From: Vitreoscilla sp.
GTDB taxonomy: Bacteria > Pseudomonadota > Gammaproteobacteria > Burkholderiales > Burkholderiaceae
Length of the DNA stretch: 7,509 bases
Assembly (NCBI GenBank): GCA_014378125.1
Contig: JACMOG010000862.1
Location: 1 to 7,509 of the forward strand
Direction of reading: 5' to 3'
Numbering within the stretch: position 1 is the stretch's first letter; the number at the start of each line of letters is the position of its first letter. Under the pieces are notes generated by a model. It saw only the letters and a program-made list of their open reading frames with translations. It searched no databases and had not been told where the DNA came from. Below are positions 1 through 6,015 of this stretch, one piece after another. Position numbers and translations under genes: made by a program.

Positions 1-353
1 CGCATCGCGAACGCGCCCAGGAGGTCGCGCGGCGGCGGCGCCTCGTGGACGTCCTTGGCTTCCTTGTCGGGGCGCGTGCCTTCCTGTTGCTGGCCGCGCC
101 CGCCGCGACCGCCACCGCCGCCACCGCCGCCACCACCCCCGGGACCGCCCATCTGCGCGTGGGCCGATTCGCCCACGGCGGCCAGGCCGAACAGGGCGGC
201 GAGGGTAGCGCGGCGCCGCGCCGTGATGGCGGGCGGCGGCTGGGGAAGCGCGGGGACGGGCAGGTCGTCAGGGGTCACGGCGAGAACGCGACGGGCGCGT
301 GGCAGCAAGGGCGGCCCATCTTCCGGGCCGACGGTTGCTGTCGTGTGTGGCAT
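1..353 (-). CDS. Exported glycine-rich protein, N-terminal part (cut by window edge)
   Basis: The first 117 codons are visible; the rest lies beyond position 1. Not recognised as a known family. The chosen ATG at 353 gives a Pro/Ala-rich leader, then a twin-arginine-like stretch (ARRRATLAALFGLAAV, about residues 45-60) ending in SAHAQ, which looks like a signal-peptidase site. This suggests export, possibly by the Tat pathway. Immediately after it come a run of 11 glycines (codons at 108-140) and RGGRGQQQ, then a charged stretch ending in DLLGAFAM. An in-frame GTG at 278 would give a shorter leader; neither start has a clear Shine-Dalgarno, so the true start is uncertain. The gene starts 31 bp after the stop of the upstream NADH dehydrogenase on the same strand and may be cotranscribed with it. 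Only N-terminal sequence is available, so no function is assigned. Confidence 0.65.
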   Translation of the reverse strand, partial: MPHTTATVGPEDGPPLLPRARRVLAVTPDDLPVPALPQPPPAITARRRATLAALFGLAAVGESAHAQMGGPGGGGGGGGGGGRGGRGQQQEGTRPDKEAKDVHEAPPPRDLLGAFAM

Positions 354-384
354 CGCGTCGACGCCCACACACAGGCTACGCGCC

Positions 385-1692
385 CTAGTGCAGCTTGACC
401 AGCGGCCGCGCGCGCTTGACCAGGAAGCGTGCCATCGCGAGCACCGCGGTGCGCATCGAGCCCATCACCGCGCGGTGGTGCATCAGGTGCAGGCTGACGT
501 AGACCATGCGCGCGAACAGGCCCTCCACGAACCACGTGGTGCTGCGGAACAGGTTGCCCATGAGGCTGCCCACGGTGGCGCTGGAGCCGATCGACACCAG
601 CGAGCCGTGGTCGGTGAACAGGTAGGGCGGCCGGGTGCCGAGGTCGGTGCCGGCGGGCAGCTGCAGCAGCGCGTACAGGTAGTCGGCCTGCTGGTGCGCC
701 GACTGCGCCCGCGGCGGCACCGACTTGCCATCGGGCTGCGGGCAGAACGCGCAGTCGCCGAAGGCGAACACGCCCGGCACGCCTTCCACGCGCAGCTGGC
801 CGTCCACCTTCACCTGGCCGCCCTTGGTCACCGGCAGGCCCACCTGCGCCAGCAGCGGCGGCGCCTTGATGCCGGCGGCCCAAACGCACAGGTCGGCCGG
901 ATAGACGTTGCCGGCGGCGTCGCTCACCTGGTTCCAATCGACGCGCACCACGCGGCAGGATGTGTCCACCTGCCCGTGGCGCCCCCCCAGCAGGCGCGTG
1001 CCGGCCGCCGACACGTTCTCGGCCAGCGGCGCGAGCAGGCGCGGCGCGCCTTCGAGGATGCGGATGCGCACGTCGCGTTGCGCGTCGATGTGGCGCAGGC
1101 CGTATTGCGCGTGCAGCGAACTCGCCTCGCGCAGCTCGGCGGCCAGCTCGACGCCGGGGGCGCCGCCGCCGATGATCACGATGTCGAGGGCCGCACGGGG
1201 ATCGTGGCTCTTGCGGATGTCCACCAGCGACAGCAGCTGCAGCATGCGCAGGCGGAAGCGCTCGGCGTCCTGCGGGCCATCCAGCGAGAACGCGTGGCTG
1301 GCGACGCCCGGCACGCCGAAGTCGTTGGACACGCTGCCGATGGCCAGCACCAGCTGCTCGTAGGCCGCGCGGCGTTCCGGCAGCACCTCCTCGGCGCCGT
1401 CCAGCACCGCGCCGACCACCAGCTGGCGCGCGCCGGTGTCCACGCCGGTCATCGCGCCGTACAGGAACGAGAAGCCGTTGTCGTGGGCCAGCATCTGGTA
1501 CGACAGGCCCTCCTGGTGGATGTCGAGCGTGCCGGCGGCCACCTCGTGCAGCGACGGCTTCCAGATGTGGAACAGCTTGGCGTCCACCAGCGCGACGCGC
1601 TCGGGGCCCCACTTGCGGCCCAGCTTGCAGGCCAGCTCGAGCCCGCCGGCGCCGCCGCCGACGACGAGGACCTTGAACGGTTGGTCAGTCAT
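385..1692 (-). CDS. ndh: Type II NADH:quinone oxidoreductase (NDH-2), FAD-dependent
   Basis: 435 residues, the usual length for bacterial NDH-2. The enzyme oxidises NADH and passes electrons to quinone at the inner face of the cytoplasmic membrane without pumping protons. Visible features: the FAD-binding Rossmann motif VGGGAGGLE (residues 11-19) close to the N terminus; the segment HIWKPSLHEVAAGTLD (42-57), typical of the family; a second dinucleotide-binding motif IIGGGAPGVELAAEL (173-187) for NADH; WAAGIKAPP (271-279); the second FAD contact FAFGDCAFCP (309-318); and PPRAQSAHQQADYL (326-339), near the quinone site in characterised NDH-2 enzymes. The C terminus (about 385-435) has hydrophobic/basic stretches ending in KLH, as expected for monotopic membrane attachment. 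The ATG at 1692 places the Rossmann fold correctly. The gene is divergent from the SnoaL-like gene (103 bp between starts). All key motifs appear intact. A related FAD-dependent pyridine nucleotide-disulphide oxidoreductase is possible, but the C-terminal half favours NDH-2. Confidence 0.93.
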   Translation of the reverse strand: MTDQPFKVLVVGGGAGGLELACKLGRKWGPERVALVDAKLFHIWKPSLHEVAAGTLDIHQEGLSYQMLAHDNGFSFLYGAMTGVDTGARQLVVGAVLDGAEEVLPERRAAYEQLVLAIGSVSNDFGVPGVASHAFSLDGPQDAERFRLRMLQLLSLVDIRKSHDPRAALDIVIIGGGAPGVELAAELREASSLHAQYGLRHIDAQRDVRIRILEGAPRLLAPLAENVSAAGTRLLGGRHGQVDTSCRVVRVDWNQVSDAAGNVYPADLCVWAAGIKAPPLLAQVGLPVTKGGQVKVDGQLRVEGVPGVFAFGDCAFCPQPDGKSVPPRAQSAHQQADYLYALLQLPAGTDLGTRPPYLFTDHGSLVSIGSSATVGSLMGNLFRSTTWFVEGLFARMVYVSLHLMHHRAVMGSMRTAVLAMARFLVKRARPLVKLH

Positions 1693-1795
1693 GGAATCTT
1701 TGTTGTGTGGTGTGCGCCTCAGTGTTTACCACGAGACGGGCGGCGCGCCACGCCCGGCGTATGCTGGTGCGCTGGCTCGCCATCAGGAGAACGCC

Positions 1796-2353
1796 ATGTC
1801 GTTGCGTCCCGTCCGTCTCGCCGCCGTCCTCGCCTTGGCGTCCTGGCACCTCGTTGGTGCCGCGGCGCCGGTGGACGACGCCACCGCCGTCGCGATGGCG
1901 CGTCCGCACGAACTGATCGTGGCCGGCGACCTGACGCCGGCGCAGCGCGACGCCATCCTGGAGCCCATCGCCAACCTGTACGGCTTCTGGAACAACGGCA
2001 GCCCGGAGTTGCTGAAAAAGGCGCTGTCGCCGGAATTCTTCGACCACGCGCTGCCGCCCGGGCGCCCGCAGGGCCCGGCCGGCCCGGCCGCGGCGTCCAA
2101 GGGCTTCCTGGCGGCGGTGCCCGACTTGGTGGTCACCGTGCAGCAGCAGGTGGTGGCCGTCGACCGCGTGGTCTCGCAGGTGCGCCTCACGGGCCACTTC
2201 AGCGGCAAGCTGGGCGACGTGCAGGGCAAGGGCCAGGCGATCGACTTCACGGCCATCGACATCCTGCGCGTGCGCGAGGGCAAGGTCACCGACAACTGGC
2301 ACCTGGAAGACAACCTCGGGTTCATGCAGCAGGCCGGGCTGCTGTCTCACTGA
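1796..2353 (+). CDS. SnoaL-like (NTF2-fold) protein with signal peptide, ester cyclase type
   Basis: 185 residues. The N terminus (MSLRPVRLAAVLALASWHLVGAAA) is a signal peptide with probable cleavage near residues 23-24, so the mature protein is probably periplasmic. The rest resembles the SnoaL-like polyketide cyclase/ester cyclase group: a helical start with LYGFWNNGSPELLKKALSPE (61-80), a segment with FLAAVPDLVVTVQQQVV (104-120), then strands VSQVRLTGHFSGKL (126-139) and the closing IDFTAIDILRVREGKVTDNW (149-168) followed by a helix (FMQQAGLL). Known SnoaL members cyclise polyketide esters, but most bacterial homologues have no known substrate, and no biosynthetic cluster is present here. 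The start is set by AGGAGA at 1785-1790, five bases before ATG 1796; the reading frame is open further upstream but that part overlaps the antisense dehydrogenase gene. It converges on the next gene with 49 bp between stops. Confidence 0.8.
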   Translation: MSLRPVRLAAVLALASWHLVGAAAPVDDATAVAMARPHELIVAGDLTPAQRDAILEPIANLYGFWNNGSPELLKKALSPEFFDHALPPGRPQGPAGPAAASKGFLAAVPDLVVTVQQQVVAVDRVVSQVRLTGHFSGKLGDVQGKGQAIDFTAIDILRVREGKVTDNWHLEDNLGFMQQAGLLSH

Positions 2354-2402
2354 AGCGATGTCATCCTGCGCGCGGTCGCAGATCGACGCCGGCCCGGCGC
2401 GC

Positions 2403-2846
2403 TCAAGCCTCGTCGACGATCGAATAGTGCCGGCGCAGTTCCTCGCGCGCCCCGGCCACGCATTCCAGGCAGCCGTCGAAATCGCCGCTGCCGTTCATGA
2501 TGGCCACGCCCCAGTTGGCGCCCGCGGCGTCGCGCCTGTGCCAGTACACGCCGCCGAAGAACACGTCGGCGCAGGCGTGGCAGGGCAGGGCGATGGCGCT
2601 GATCATGCGGCGGATGTAGTCGCGGGTCATCACGTGGCGGCCCGTGGCGTCGCGCGGCGCGTCGGCGTGCACGGCGACGTCGGCGGCGGCCTCCATCGCC
2701 GACTTGAACGACAGCAACGAGGGCGCGTCCACCGCGATGCCCAGCAGATGCGCGGCTTCGGCCGTGCGGGCATGCCAGCGCCAACGGCCATCGGCCTGGC
2801 GGACGAAGTCGACGGACTCGTCGGTGATGATTTCGCTGAGCTCCAT
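2403..2846 (-). CDS. Protein of unknown function with two CxxC motifs
   Basis: 147 residues from the preferred start; not recognised. The protein is soluble, with no signal peptide or membrane segment. An N-terminal part has DFVRQADGRWRWHARTAEAA (13-32) and alternating helices. The C-terminal half carries CHAC (Cys89, Cys92) and, 33 residues later, CLEC (Cys126, Cys129), flanking an aromatic Gly-rich stretch (VFFGGVYWH, then NWGVAIMNG). Two CxxC pairs at this spacing could bind zinc or form a redox pair; this is inference. The ATG at 2846 follows a perfect AGGAGG. An in-frame ATG at 2939 also has a GAGGTGA-like site, but the extra 31 codons are rich in triplets rare elsewhere in this window (TTG, GGA, TCA, AGG), so the shorter form is favoured. 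The gene is divergent from the 59-residue gene. Confidence 0.75.
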   Translation of the reverse strand: MELSEIITDESVDFVRQADGRWRWHARTAEAAHLLGIAVDAPSLLSFKSAMEAAADVAVHADAPRDATGRHVMTRDYIRRMISAIALPCHACADVFFGGVYWHRRDAAGANWGVAIMNGSGDFDGCLECVAGAREELRRHYSIVDEA

Positions 2847-2851
2847 GCACG

Positions 2852-2857
2852 CCTCCT
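2852..2857 (-). promoter_or_regulatory. Ribosome binding site deciding the start of the two-CxxC gene
   Basis: The minus strand reads AGGAGG here, five bases before the ATG at 2846. This perfect Shine-Dalgarno supports the 147-residue form over the 178-residue form that would begin at 2939. Confidence 0.7.
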
Positions 2858-2990
2858 CGCCCAACTCCGGGACGAGCAGATCGTAGGCCCTTTGAGGGAG
2901 TGTGTGCGCGCTGCGTTCTTGGGATGATCCGTCCAACATCCTGTCACCTCACGGCCGGGCTCGCCGTTTGCTGTAGTGCAGGCAATCCCC

Positions 2991-2996
2991 AGGAGG
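2991..2996 (+). promoter_or_regulatory. Ribosome binding site of the 59-residue small gene
   Basis: AGGAGG lies six bases before the ATG at 3003. The perfect site at ideal spacing is a main reason to call the short frame that follows a real gene. Confidence 0.75.
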
Positions 2997-3002
2997 TAGG
3001 CC

Positions 3003-3182
3003 ATGATTTCCACCGTCTCCAGCAGCAAGCCCGCTTCGCACCCCGCGCCTTTCGAGAATGGCTGGGTGCCCCAGGGCTATATCGGGCCCGTGGCGCTGCC
3101 CGGCACCGGGCGTATGGTGTTCTGGACCGGCCGCATCGCGATCGGTCTGCGCTACGCGCCGCCGGAGCGTTTGCAACATTGA
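3003..3182 (+). CDS. Small protein of 59 residues, unknown function
   Basis: A complete short gene from ATG 3003 to TGA 3182. The first 16 residues are Ser/Pro/Ala-rich and look disordered. Then comes a compact motif-like core, FENGWVPQGYIGPVALPGTG (residues 17-36), followed by RMVFWTGRIAIGLRYAPPER. Trp, Gly, Pro and Tyr at this density are unusual for random GC-rich sequence and suggest a conserved folded or peptide-like unit. There is no signal peptide; the FWTGRIAIGL stretch is too short and too charged at its edges for a clear membrane helix. Evidence that it is real: a perfect AGGAGG six bases upstream, codon use like the neighbours, and a strong hairpin 43 bp after the stop. It resembles small hypothetical proteins I associate with Burkholderiales, but this is an impression only and no function can be given. 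Confidence 0.72.
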   Translation: MISTVSSSKPASHPAPFENGWVPQGYIGPVALPGTGRMVFWTGRIAIGLRYAPPERLQH

Positions 3183-3225
3183 TGCACGGGGCCTGGCCAC
3201 GCTGATCGACGACGCCCCCATGAAG

Positions 3226-3248
3226 AATGCCCCGCATCGCGGGGCATT
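3226..3248. terminator. Bidirectional intrinsic terminator between convergent genes
   Basis: Arms AATGCCCCGC and GCGGGGCATT form a perfect 10-bp stem with a 3-base loop (ATC). It is followed by TCTCGTT on the plus strand and CTTCAT on the minus strand, so the U-tracts are weak but present in both directions. It sits between the 59-residue gene (plus, stop at 3182) and the BON gene (minus, stop at 3286), where a shared terminator is expected. Confidence 0.8.
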
Positions 3249-3285
3249 TCTCGTTGCGGGCAGCGGACGCGTCCGCTGCAGTCGC

Positions 3286-3597
3286 TTACTTGACGATGAT
3301 GTCGTTGCGGACGTCGGCGACGCCGTTGGTGTTGCGCGCCAGGCGCTCGGCCATCATGCGTTCCTCGCCCGACTTGGCGAAGCCGGACAGCTGGACGACG
3401 CCCTTCATCGTGTCGACCTTGATGGCCATCGCGCTGACGGTCGGATCTTCGGCGAACTTCGCCTTGATCTTGGTGGTCACGGACGAATCGTCGACATACG
3501 AGCCGACGGTTTCCTGGTGGCGCTCGACGGCGCAGCCGGTGGCGGTGACGAGGGTGGTGGCGGCGACCATGGCCGCGATGGCGAGACGAGAGATCAT
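3286..3597 (-). CDS. BON-domain lipoprotein, OsmY-like
   Basis: 103 residues. The N terminus MISRLAIAAMVAATTLVTATGC is a lipoprotein-type signal peptide with the lipidated cysteine at residue 22; the lipobox ATGC lacks the usual Leu at -3, so lipidation is likely but not certain. The mature part is one BON domain (about 33-103): SSVTTKIKAKFAED, then VDTMKGVVQLSGFAKSGEE, then ERLARNTNGVADVRNDIIVK, with the conserved Gly pairs of the family. BON domains are thought to contact membranes; OsmY-type proteins act in the periplasm under osmotic and envelope stress. The start at 3597 has AAGGAG (3604-3609) six bases upstream; longer in-frame starts would overlap the kinase gene antisense-free region and lose the signal peptide. 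It lies downstream of the histidine kinase on the same strand, 137 bp away, with a hairpin in between, so it probably has its own promoter. Confidence 0.9.
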   Translation of the reverse strand: MISRLAIAAMVAATTLVTATGCAVERHQETVGSYVDDSSVTTKIKAKFAEDPTVSAMAIKVDTMKGVVQLSGFAKSGEERMMAERLARNTNGVADVRNDIIVK

Positions 3598-3633
3598 GTT
3601 GTGCTCCTTCTGGGATCGTTGTTGAAGACGGTA

Positions 3634-3663
3634 GCCGATGATGGATCGGCAATTGCTCGAGCA
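3634..3663. promoter_or_regulatory. Two adjacent dyad-symmetric elements upstream of the BON gene
   Basis: GCCGAT (3634-3639) and ATCGGC (3645-3650) form a 6-bp inverted repeat with a 5-base centre. Four bases further is TGCTCGAGCA (3654-3663), a perfect 10-bp palindrome. They lie 37-66 bp upstream of the BON start codon, where an operator or a leader hairpin could be. No sigma-70 promoter could be assigned with confidence. Confidence 0.35.
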
Positions 3664-3685
3664 CGATAGGTGAACAACTGTCCCG

Positions 3686-3707
3686 GCTGTCGGACGGCGC
3701 CGACAGC
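3686..3707 (-). terminator. Hairpin after the histidine kinase gene
   Basis: GCTGTCGG and CCGACAGC form a perfect 8-bp stem with a 6-base loop (ACGGCG), 28 bp downstream of the kinase stop codon. There is no clean U-tract (the minus strand continues CGGGACAGTTGTTC), so this is a plausible but imperfect intrinsic terminator that would separate kinase and BON transcripts. Confidence 0.5.
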
Positions 3708-3734
3708 GTGCCCGGCCGGGCGGGGCCCGGCGGC

Positions 3735-5168
3735 CTAACCGACGTTCGCAGGTGGCTGCGGAAACGCGCCCGGGCCCAGCAGCGCGGCGACGCCGGCCTC
3801 CGCGTCTCCGGGCAGCGCATCTGCGAGCGGCAGGCGCGCGTGGATGCTGGTGCCATGCCCCGGGCGTGACTTGATCCTGAGCTCGCCCTGGCTCGATTGC
3901 ACTCGAAAGCGCATGCCCGCCAGGCCATGCGCCGCGGTGCGTACCGCATTCGGGTCGAAGCCGACGCCGTCGTCGCGCACGTCGATCTCGGCCCACGCGC
4001 CGCGCGCCTTCAGGCTCACGTCAACGGTAGCGGCGCGCGCGTACTTCGCCACGTTGGTGAGCGCCTCCTGCACGATGCGGTACACCGTGAGCTTGCCGGC
4101 GTCGTCCAGCGCCAGCTCGTCGACGTCGGTGACCACCTCGAGCTCGCTGCGTTCCGAGAACTCGGTGCACAGGATCTCCAGCGCGGCCTTGAGGCCCAGG
4201 TTGTTCAGCGATGACGGGCGCAGGTCCTCGATGATGCGGCGCTTCAGCGCGATGCCTTCGTCGAGCGTCTTGACCAGGTGCATCATGCGTTCGAGCACCT
4301 CCGGCGACGCGTCCGCTAGCCGGCTGCGCATGCGCGCCACGTCCAGCTTGGCCGCGGTCAGCAGGCCGCCCAGCTCGTCGTGCAGCTCGCGCGCCAGGCT
4401 GCTGCGCTCGTCCTCGCGCGCGGTCTGCAGATGGTTGGCGATCTGCGTGATGTCGCGCGTGCGGCGTTCCACCTCCACCTCGAGGCGGTCGCGCTCGAAG
4501 CGCAGCTGCGCGGCGCGCTCCAGGCGCTCGTCGTCGAAGCGGCGCGCCTGGCGGGCGTACAGCAGCAGCGCGGCCAGGCTCAGCACCACGAGGGCTGCGA
4601 TGCCGATGCGCGAGAACAGCAGCGTCTTGGTGAGCAACTCGCGCGACTCGTCGATGCGCGTCGTCTCCACGCGCGCCATGCTGCGGGCCTGGCCCTCGAT
4701 GGCAAGCATCGTCTCGCGGCCGATGTCGGTCAGCATCACGTCGCGCCAGCTTTCGGTGTGCGCGCCCTCGAACATCGTCACGGTGGTGTCCAGCTCGGAC
4801 ATGCGCTGGCGCGTGAGCTCGTCGAGCTTCTGCACGTCGGCGCTGCGGTCGGGCCAGGCAGAATAGATCTTCGCCAGGCGGGCGAGCTGGCCCTGCACCT
4901 GCGTTGCGGCGCGCGTGTAGGGCTCCTTGTATTCGGGGCGCGCGGTGAGCAGGTAGCCGCGCTGGCCCGACTCGGCGGCGATCACCTCGCGCATCAGCAG
5001 GCTGACCTCGACGCGGGCCTCCAGCAAGGCCTCGCGGCTGGCGATGACGGCGAGCGCACGCTGGTGACCGATCTCGTTGGTCAGCAGCACGGCGAGGCCG
5101 AGAAGGAGTGCGACCGGAGCCGCGAAGCGACTGCGTCGCGCGGTTTCCAGCGTCCTCAGAAATGACAT
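3735..5168 (-). CDS. CHASE3-domain sensor histidine kinase (HisKA_3 / NarL-partner class)
   Basis: 477 residues. It senses a signal and autophosphorylates on histidine at the cytoplasmic membrane. Domains in order: a first membrane helix (about 15-33, AAPVALLLGLAVLLTNEIG); an extracytoplasmic CHASE3-like domain (about 45-170) with ESGQRGYLLTARPEYKEPY (66-84), the hallmark of CHASE3; a second helix (about 184-205); a coiled coil (211-250); HisKA_3 with ARELHDELGGLLTAAKLD (259-276), His263 being the phosphorylated residue; and an ATPase domain with the N-box YRIVQEALTNVAKYARA (363-379), the G1 box RDDGVGFDP (398-406), HGLAGMRFRV (414-423) and GHGTSIHARLP (437-447). An Ala/Pro/Gly-rich tail of about 30 residues follows. 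All catalytic motifs are present. The start at 5168 has GGGGAA six bases upstream; a 32-codon in-frame extension to 5264 is less likely because the helix follows so soon. The gene is divergent from its probable partner regulator. The signal is unknown. Confidence 0.93.
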   Translation of the reverse strand: MSFLRTLETARRSRFAAPVALLLGLAVLLTNEIGHQRALAVIASREALLEARVEVSLLMREVIAAESGQRGYLLTARPEYKEPYTRAATQVQGQLARLAKIYSAWPDRSADVQKLDELTRQRMSELDTTVTMFEGAHTESWRDVMLTDIGRETMLAIEGQARSMARVETTRIDESRELLTKTLLFSRIGIAALVVLSLAALLLYARQARRFDDERLERAAQLRFERDRLEVEVERRTRDITQIANHLQTAREDERSSLARELHDELGGLLTAAKLDVARMRSRLADASPEVLERMMHLVKTLDEGIALKRRIIEDLRPSSLNNLGLKAALEILCTEFSERSELEVVTDVDELALDDAGKLTVYRIVQEALTNVAKYARAATVDVSLKARGAWAEIDVRDDGVGFDPNAVRTAAHGLAGMRFRVQSSQGELRIKSRPGHGTSIHARLPLADALPGDAEAGVAALLGPGAFPQPPANVG

Positions 5169-5185
5169 GTCGGGTTCCCCGCTAC

Positions 5186-5285
5186 ACTTGAATGACTCGG
5201 CCCGCCGCTTGCTCTCAACGCGACAGCATGACCCACGTGGCGAACCGGCCGCTCGTATCGGCAAGTTGCCGACCCGATTTCAAGT
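5186..5285. promoter_or_regulatory. Divergent kinase/regulator control region with separated inverted repeat
   Basis: The 140 bp between the kinase start (5168) and the regulator start (5309) must hold both promoters. ACTTGAA (5186-5192) and TTCAAGT (5279-5285) are exact inverted copies placed 17 and 23 bp from the respective start codons. They could be half-sites for a shared regulator, possibly the adjacent response regulator, or chance. No convincing -35/-10 pair is visible on either strand. Confidence 0.3.
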
Positions 5286-5308
5286 TCACCGATTCCGCGG
5301 GAGACTAC

Positions 5309-5941
5309 ATGATTCGCGTTGTGATCGTCGACGATCATGCGATCGTCCGCTCCGGCCTCCGGCAGTTCCTGTCCGACCACGTCGACCTTCGCGTCACGGG
5401 AGAGGCGGCCGACGGCCGAGAGGCGCTCGAGCTCGTCCGTGGCGGCGACCTCGACGTATTGCTGATGGACCTGTCCATGCCGGACCAGAGCGGCGTCGAC
5501 GCGCTGGCGGCCGTCAAGGCGCGCCGGCCCGACCTGCCCGTGCTCATCCTCAGTGGCTTTCCCGAGACCCATTACGCCACGACGCTGCTGCGCCAGGGCG
5601 CCAGCGGCTATCTCAACAAGGGTTGCGACCCCGATGAGATCGTCAAGGCCATCCGCACGGTATCGATGGGCCGGCGCTACATCACGGCCCAGGTGGCCGA
5701 GATGCTGGCCGACGGCGCCGCGGGCGCGGGCGACCGGCCCCCGCCCGAGCAGTTGTCCGAACGCGAGCTGCAGGTGTTCCTGCGCCTGGCCAAGGGCGAG
5801 ACCGTGGGCCAGATCGCCGAGGGCATGTTCCTCAGCGTGAAGACGGTCAGCACCTACCGGGCGCGCACGCTCGAGAAGCTGCAGCTCGAGACCAACAGCG
5901 ACCTGACGTACTACGCCTTGAAGAACGGCCTCATCCAATAG
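5309..5941 (+). CDS. NarL/FixJ-family response regulator, receiver plus LuxR-type HTH
   Basis: 210 residues. A cytoplasmic transcription regulator switched by phosphorylation. The receiver domain (1-120) shows VVIVDDHAIVRSGL with acidic pocket Asp8/Asp9, the phospho-acceptor Asp54 in LLMDLSMPDQSG, Ser82 in LILSGFPE and Lys104 in GYLNKG. A linker (about 121-147) leads to the LuxR-type helix-turn-helix: LSERELQVFLRLAKGETVGQIAEGMFLSVKTVSTYRARTLEKL, about 149-191. The start MIRVVIV at 5309 begins the first receiver strand and follows GGGAG (5299-5303) by five bases; an in-frame ATG at 5192 would add 39 residues with no domain match and overlap the divergent promoter region. NarL-type regulators pair with HisKA_3 kinases, and the divergent kinase next door is of that class, so the two are probably cognate. 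Target genes are unknown. Confidence 0.94.
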   Translation: MIRVVIVDDHAIVRSGLRQFLSDHVDLRVTGEAADGREALELVRGGDLDVLLMDLSMPDQSGVDALAAVKARRPDLPVLILSGFPETHYATTLLRQGASGYLNKGCDPDEIVKAIRTVSMGRRYITAQVAEMLADGAAGAGDRPPPEQLSERELQVFLRLAKGETVGQIAEGMFLSVKTVSTYRARTLEKLQLETNSDLTYYALKNGLIQ

Positions 5942-5950
5942 CTTGGGAAC

Positions 5951-5970
5951 GGCGAGGCGCCCGCCTCGCC
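5951..5970. terminator. GC hairpin between convergent regulator and receiver genes
   Basis: GGCGAGGC and GCCTCGCC form a perfect 8-bp stem with loop GCCC, 9 bp after the regulator stop. There is no U-tract, so termination may need Rho or pausing. It could serve transcripts from both sides. Confidence 0.45.
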
Positions 5971-6015
5971 CGTGGCGATCGTCCACCATCGAGTGCTCGC
6001 CGAGCGCCTGCGCGC

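Noticed and set aside
275..1612. A 445-codon minus-strand frame overlapping the NDH-2 gene
   Set aside because: It is the same strand in a shifted frame, Arg/Ala/Gly-rich, and without motifs, while the neighbouring frame encodes the full NDH-2.
1737..1765. TATGCT at 1760-1765 as a -10 box for the SnoaL-like gene
   Set aside because: The matching -35 position holds CGGGCG, so there is no support for a sigma-70 promoter.
55..2427. A 790-codon open frame on the plus strand
   Set aside because: It lies mostly antisense to the NDH-2 gene, reads as His/Arg/Ala/Gln-rich low-complexity sequence without any domain, and runs through the SnoaL-like gene in another frame. Long antisense open frames are expected at this GC content.
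3844..4866. A 340-codon plus-strand frame opposite the histidine kinase
   Set aside because: Ser/Arg-rich composition typical of the antisense of a GC-rich gene; the minus strand carries all kinase motifs.
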